A DNA stretch of 64,000 nt from Stenotrophomonas indicatrix (GTDB lineage Bacteria > Pseudomonadota > Gammaproteobacteria > Xanthomonadales > Xanthomonadaceae), in the NCBI GenBank assembly GCA_041545745.1, contig CP168152.1, positions 1,548,001 to 1,612,000 of the forward strand. Direction: 5' to 3'. The position numbers were made by a program, and so were the translations under genes. The notes beneath the pieces were generated by a model. The model did not search any database. It saw nothing but the letters and a program-made list of their open reading frames with translations, and was not told where the DNA came from. Positions 61,071 through 64,000 of this stretch are shown piece by piece. Position 1 is the first letter of the stretch; each line of letters opens with the position of its first letter.

Positions 61071-61564
61071 ATCGCCGCAACCTTGCCTCTCCACGTTCGT
61101 CCCAAGGCGGCTTCAGCCTGATCGAAGTAATGGTGGCGTTGTTGATCCTGGCGTTTGGGTTGCTCGGCTTTGCCATGCTGCAGACGACAAGCGTGCGCTT
61201 CGTGCAGAGCGCCAATTACCGGACCCAGGCTACCAATCTGGCAAACGACTTGATCGAACTGATGCGCGCCCAGCGCACCGATACGCTTGCCGGCGGTGCT
61301 TACTCGTCGGCCTCGTTTTCTGCTGGTGCGGTAACGGCGAATGGTGCATGTGCCTGGCCGACCGGCGCAGCGGTGACGCCGAAGACCAATGTGGCACGCT
61401 GGCAATGTGAAGTTGTGAAGACACTCGGTGAAAAGGCCAGTGCGGAGGTCCAGTTCACCCAGAGCACCGGCCAGGTCAGCGTGGCCATTACCTGGGGTGA
61501 TCAGCGTTGGGATCCGAAGGAACCTGACAGCCTCACCACCTTCGGCCTGACCACTTTCCTGTGA
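61067..61564 (+). CDS. pilV: Type IV pilus modification protein PilV
   Basis: 165-aa minor pilin: leader ending at Gly15 before FSLIEVMVALLILAFGLLGF, Glu at position 5 of the mature protein, then a globular domain with two Cys. Required with FimU, PilW, PilX and PilE for pilus priming. The stop overlaps the pilW GTG (GTGA). Confidence 0.9.
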   Translation: MNRRNLASPRSSQGGFSLIEVMVALLILAFGLLGFAMLQTTSVRFVQSANYRTQATNLANDLIELMRAQRTDTLAGGAYSSASFSAGAVTANGACAWPTGAAVTPKTNVARWQCEVVKTLGEKASAEVQFTQSTGQVSVAITWGDQRWDPKEPDSLTTFGLTTFL

Positions 61565-62730
61565 GCGCGTCCATGAGTCCGTCTTCACGAGCCCGCGGCC
61601 TGTCGTTGATCGAACTGATGATCGCAATGGTCATCGGTCTGGTGCTTCTGTTGGGCATCACGCAGATTTTCATCGCTTCCCGTGCGGCTTCGCGCCTGTC
61701 AGAAGGTGCTGCCCGAACCCAGGAGAACGCGCGCTTTGCATTGGACTTCCTGCAGCGTGACTTGCGCATGGCAGGTCACTTTGGTTGCGTGAACGACCAG
61801 GCACATGTGATCAAGAACACCGGCGATGTCCGCTACAACCTTGGTGTCGCCGCTGGCAGTGGAGATCCGCTGGATTTCTCGGTACCGGTGCAGGGGTATG
61901 AGGCCGCAGGCACCGCCCCGACCAATACACTGACACTGGGGCGCACGTGGAGCGCGGCGATATCCATGCCCAAGAGCATCAGCAGCCTGAAGCCGGCGCC
62001 ATTGCCGGGCAGTGATGTGCTTGTGCTTCGCCTGCTGAGCCCGGAAGGGGCGGTTGTGACAGGCGTCGGTGTGGATGGCACTACAACTACGGTGACGGTG
62101 TCCAGTGATGGCATGGCGCGCCTGAAGGCGGGTGCTGCCGGCACTCCGACGGTGTTCGCTCTGGCCGATTGCACTCGCGCCGATGTGTTCCCGGCCAGCA
62201 TCAGTGGATCCACGGTCAAGATCGAGAAGCTGGATCTGACCGGCTACTCCGTCAACAACGCGATGACGATGCTGTATCGCGCCGATGGCCTGGTGTATTA
62301 CATCGCGAGCAATGGCAACAACGAGCCGGCCCTGTACCGCGCCCGCGCCAACGGTGCCGGTGGCTACGGTGACGGCGAGGAACTGGTGGAGGGCATCGAG
62401 AGCATGCAGTTGCTGTACGGCCTTGATGCAACACCGGATATTTCTCTTTCCACGCCGCCCAGCGGCCGCATCGTCGACCAGCGCGTGGCCAGCGACATCA
62501 GTACCGCAGTGGACGCGACCGCCGTTGGCGCGTGGCGTCGCGTAGGCATGGTGCAGGTGGGGCTGCTTGCCCGCAGCCCGCAGCGGGCGTCGGCGCAGGC
62601 TCCGGGTTCGGCAGCCACCTACCTGGGCGTGCTTGGTGTGACCATCGCGCCGGGCGATCCGTATGACCAGCGCCACCGTGGCGCCTATGAAGTTTCCGTT
62701 GCGTTGCGCAACCGCCTGTTCGGGAATTGA
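61561..62730 (+). CDS. pilW: PilW family type IV pilus minor pilin
   Basis: 389-aa PilW. Cleavage after Gly13 before LSLIELMIAMVIGLVLLLGI; the residue after Gly is Leu rather than Phe but Glu5 is kept. The large C-terminal domain is typical of PilW. The start is a GTG at 61561 overlapping the pilV stop; an ATG at 61573 (MSPSSRARG) is an alternative. Confidence 0.88.
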   Translation: MSASMSPSSRARGLSLIELMIAMVIGLVLLLGITQIFIASRAASRLSEGAARTQENARFALDFLQRDLRMAGHFGCVNDQAHVIKNTGDVRYNLGVAAGSGDPLDFSVPVQGYEAAGTAPTNTLTLGRTWSAAISMPKSISSLKPAPLPGSDVLVLRLLSPEGAVVTGVGVDGTTTTVTVSSDGMARLKAGAAGTPTVFALADCTRADVFPASISGSTVKIEKLDLTGYSVNNAMTMLYRADGLVYYIASNGNNEPALYRARANGAGGYGDGEELVEGIESMQLLYGLDATPDISLSTPPSGRIVDQRVASDISTAVDATAVGAWRRVGMVQVGLLARSPQRASAQAPGSAATYLGVLGVTIAPGDPYDQRHRGAYEVSVALRNRLFGN

Positions 62731-62735
62731 CGACC

Positions 62736-63257
62736 ATGCGCTCCATCAAGCTGTCTTCGCGCCGCACTTTCTCTGCCCCTGTCCGGCAGCGTGGTGCCGT
62801 GCTCTATGTCGCGCTGATTCTGCTGATCATGCTTGCGCTGCTGGGTGTCATAGGCATGCAGGTGGCCGGCATGCAGGAGCGCATGGCATCCGGTTACCGT
62901 GCTGGCAACGTGGCTTTCCAGAATGCCGAGGGCGCCGCCCGCAGTGCCGAGAATGCCGTGGAAAAGATTGCCAATCGCCAGTCGCCGGGTGACAGCCCGG
63001 CGGTTACTTCGGCCGACATCGATCAACGCTGCGACGACGGCTTCGATCCTTCGGACTGGGTCGCCAAGACCAAGCTGGGCAACAAGCCGGCAGTGAAGGT
63101 CCGGCAGATCCAGGGCTGCATCCAGGGAGAGGGGGCGCTGGACATGGGCAAGCCGTTGGAGGCCGCAACACCGGTCTACCAGATCACCACGTACGCCGGC
63201 GACACCGCTGCCGACGCGACATCGCGCTCGGCGGTCGACACCGTATTCAAGCTGTGA
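62736..63257 (+). CDS. pilX: Minor pilin PilX
   Basis: 173-aa PilX-type pilin-like protein: short leader, Gly followed by AVLYVALILLIMLALLGVIG, and a soluble domain with two Cys (IDQRCDDGF, IQGCIQGE). It has no Glu at position 5 of the mature protein, as is common in PilX and GspK-like tip pilins. The ATG at 62736 is preferred; a TTG at 62727 overlapping the pilW stop would add three residues. Confidence 0.85.
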   Translation: MRSIKLSSRRTFSAPVRQRGAVLYVALILLIMLALLGVIGMQVAGMQERMASGYRAGNVAFQNAEGAARSAENAVEKIANRQSPGDSPAVTSADIDQRCDDGFDPSDWVAKTKLGNKPAVKVRQIQGCIQGEGALDMGKPLEAATPVYQITTYAGDTAADATSRSAVDTVFKL

Positions 63258-63270
63258 GGGTGGGGAACCC

Positions 63271-64000
63271 ATGAACACGCGAAATCGCAGGATCCTGGCG
63301 GGCGTAGGCCTTGCCGTTGTCGCCGCCGGCGGCTACCTGGTGCATACCCTGATGGCCGCGCAGGCGCAGGGTGTGTTGGCGCAGGAGCCCTTGAACGTGC
63401 AGGTGCAGACACCGCCTGCGTTCATCATGGCGGTGGATGACTCGAATTCGATGACCTTCGAGCGCATGTTCCCGGGTGGTGACGGGCGATTGATCTTCAC
63501 CAAAACGACGGGCAGTTTCTTCAACAACAACGGCAGCTTCTACAGTGTCGGCCAGGACTGCAGCTCCAGTTCAGTCGATTGCTACCTCTACCTTTACGCG
63601 CACAGTCAATACAACGAGCGCTATTCGTATGGACGCGCGATCCCACCGCTGGATATCTTCGGCTTTGCCCGCTCGCACGTCTACAACGCAAGCTATTACA
63701 ACCCGTCCGTCAGCTACAAGCCGTGGCTGAGGGCCGATGGAACCCGTTGGGACGCTGCCAGCAAGACGGCGGCGCGTGTCGACCCGCGCTCCGGATTTGC
63801 GGGGTACGACATCACGTACGACATGACCAGTGTCCGTTCGAGGAATAATGAAGGGTTCCAGTTCGTCGATGGAATGAAGATTCCCAATCTGGCGGGAACC
63901 GACAATGCGTACTACCAGGGCGGCAGTTGGCGTACCGCTTCGCGCGACTTCAGCTCTGCGGTGCAGTATGGCGTGCAGTACTTCCCGGCGACCTTCTATC
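63271..64000 (+). CDS. pilY1: PilY1 type IV pilus tip protein, 3' end outside window
   Basis: The first 243 codons of a PilY1-like adhesin/assembly protein. A signal-anchor (LAGVGLAVVAAGGYLVHTLM) is followed by TPPAFIMAVDDSNSMTFERM, with a DxSxS (MIDAS-like) metal-binding motif at residues 56-60 of a von Willebrand A-like domain, then Tyr/Ser-rich sequence. The C-terminal beta-propeller lies beyond the window. The start ATG at 63271 follows GGTGGGG; it continues the minor pilin operon after a 13-bp gap. Confidence 0.85.
   Translation, partial: MNTRNRRILAGVGLAVVAAGGYLVHTLMAAQAQGVLAQEPLNVQVQTPPAFIMAVDDSNSMTFERMFPGGDGRLIFTKTTGSFFNNNGSFYSVGQDCSSSSVDCYLYLYAHSQYNERYSYGRAIPPLDIFGFARSHVYNASYYNPSVSYKPWLRADGTRWDAASKTAARVDPRSGFAGYDITYDMTSVRSRNNEGFQFVDGMKIPNLAGTDNAYYQGGSWRTASRDFSSAVQYGVQYFPATFY

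Noticed and set aside
1-64000. tRNA, rRNA, insertion sequences or phage genes
   Set aside because: None recognised: no cloverleaf ending in CCA, no transposase, integrase or phage structural motifs in any frame read.

Overview
The window is about 64 kb of high-GC chromosome from a member of the Xanthomonadaceae, most likely the Stenotrophomonas maltophilia complex. Three things point there. Gene order and protein sequences are Xanthomonadaceae-like (petABC-sspA-sspB, purEK, fimT-pilVWXY1, an Oar-type TonB receptor). Many intergenic gaps carry short palindromes beginning with GTAG, like the SMAG elements described in S. maltophilia. Codon use is strongly GC-biased, which creates very long antisense open frames. 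I saw no tRNA, rRNA, CRISPR array, prophage or insertion sequence.

Layout. 1-8.9 kb: the end of a rhodanese-type sulfurtransferase, an AmpD-like amidase, a YqiA-like esterase, the fused 23S rRNA methyltransferase RlmKL, and a three-gene iron-uptake accessory set (DUF3649, PepSY, DUF3325). The siderophore receptor expected upstream of that set survives only as a frameshifted C-terminal remnant. A DUF445 protein follows. 9-30.3 kb: a ParB-like protein, then a polyamine region: a class III aminotransferase, puuC, puuB, puuD-puuA, potF, potGHI and a Sad-like succinate semialdehyde dehydrogenase. Together these can import putrescine and carry it through gamma-glutamylated intermediates to GABA and succinate. 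The set is interrupted by a block of six genes (DUF, MHS transporter, hemerythrin, GGDEF regulator, secreted protein, MASE1 protein) and by a flavin monooxygenase placed between potF and potG.

30.4-42 kb: corA, a DUF4105 membrane protease-like gene and corC. Three unrecognised genes follow, then ybeY and phoH. A lipoprotein/ATPase/permease ABC efflux operon sits in opposite orientation between phoH and miaB, which are usually adjacent. 42-55.3 kb: GST and a divergent WYL regulator, a lytic transglycosylase, the cytochrome bc1 operon petABC, sspA-sspB, DUF3301, DUF2272, nadC with a Trm112-like gene, divergent purEK, superoxide dismutase, a monothiol glutaredoxin and an atypical SDR protein. 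55.5-64 kb: a large Oar-like TonB-dependent receptor, a candidate structured small RNA with its own promoter and terminator, ppnN, and the minor pilin operon fimT-pilV-pilW-pilX-pilY1, the last cut by the window edge.

Points most worth a second look: the degraded receptor with a retained Fur-like site, a doubled cluster of DnaA-box-like 9-mers upstream of phoH, a 23-bp palindrome in front of the efflux operon, the structured RNA candidate at about 58.85-58.94 kb, and two proteins (SDR and Trm112-like) lacking their families' key residues. I did not find a clearly new multi-gene system.
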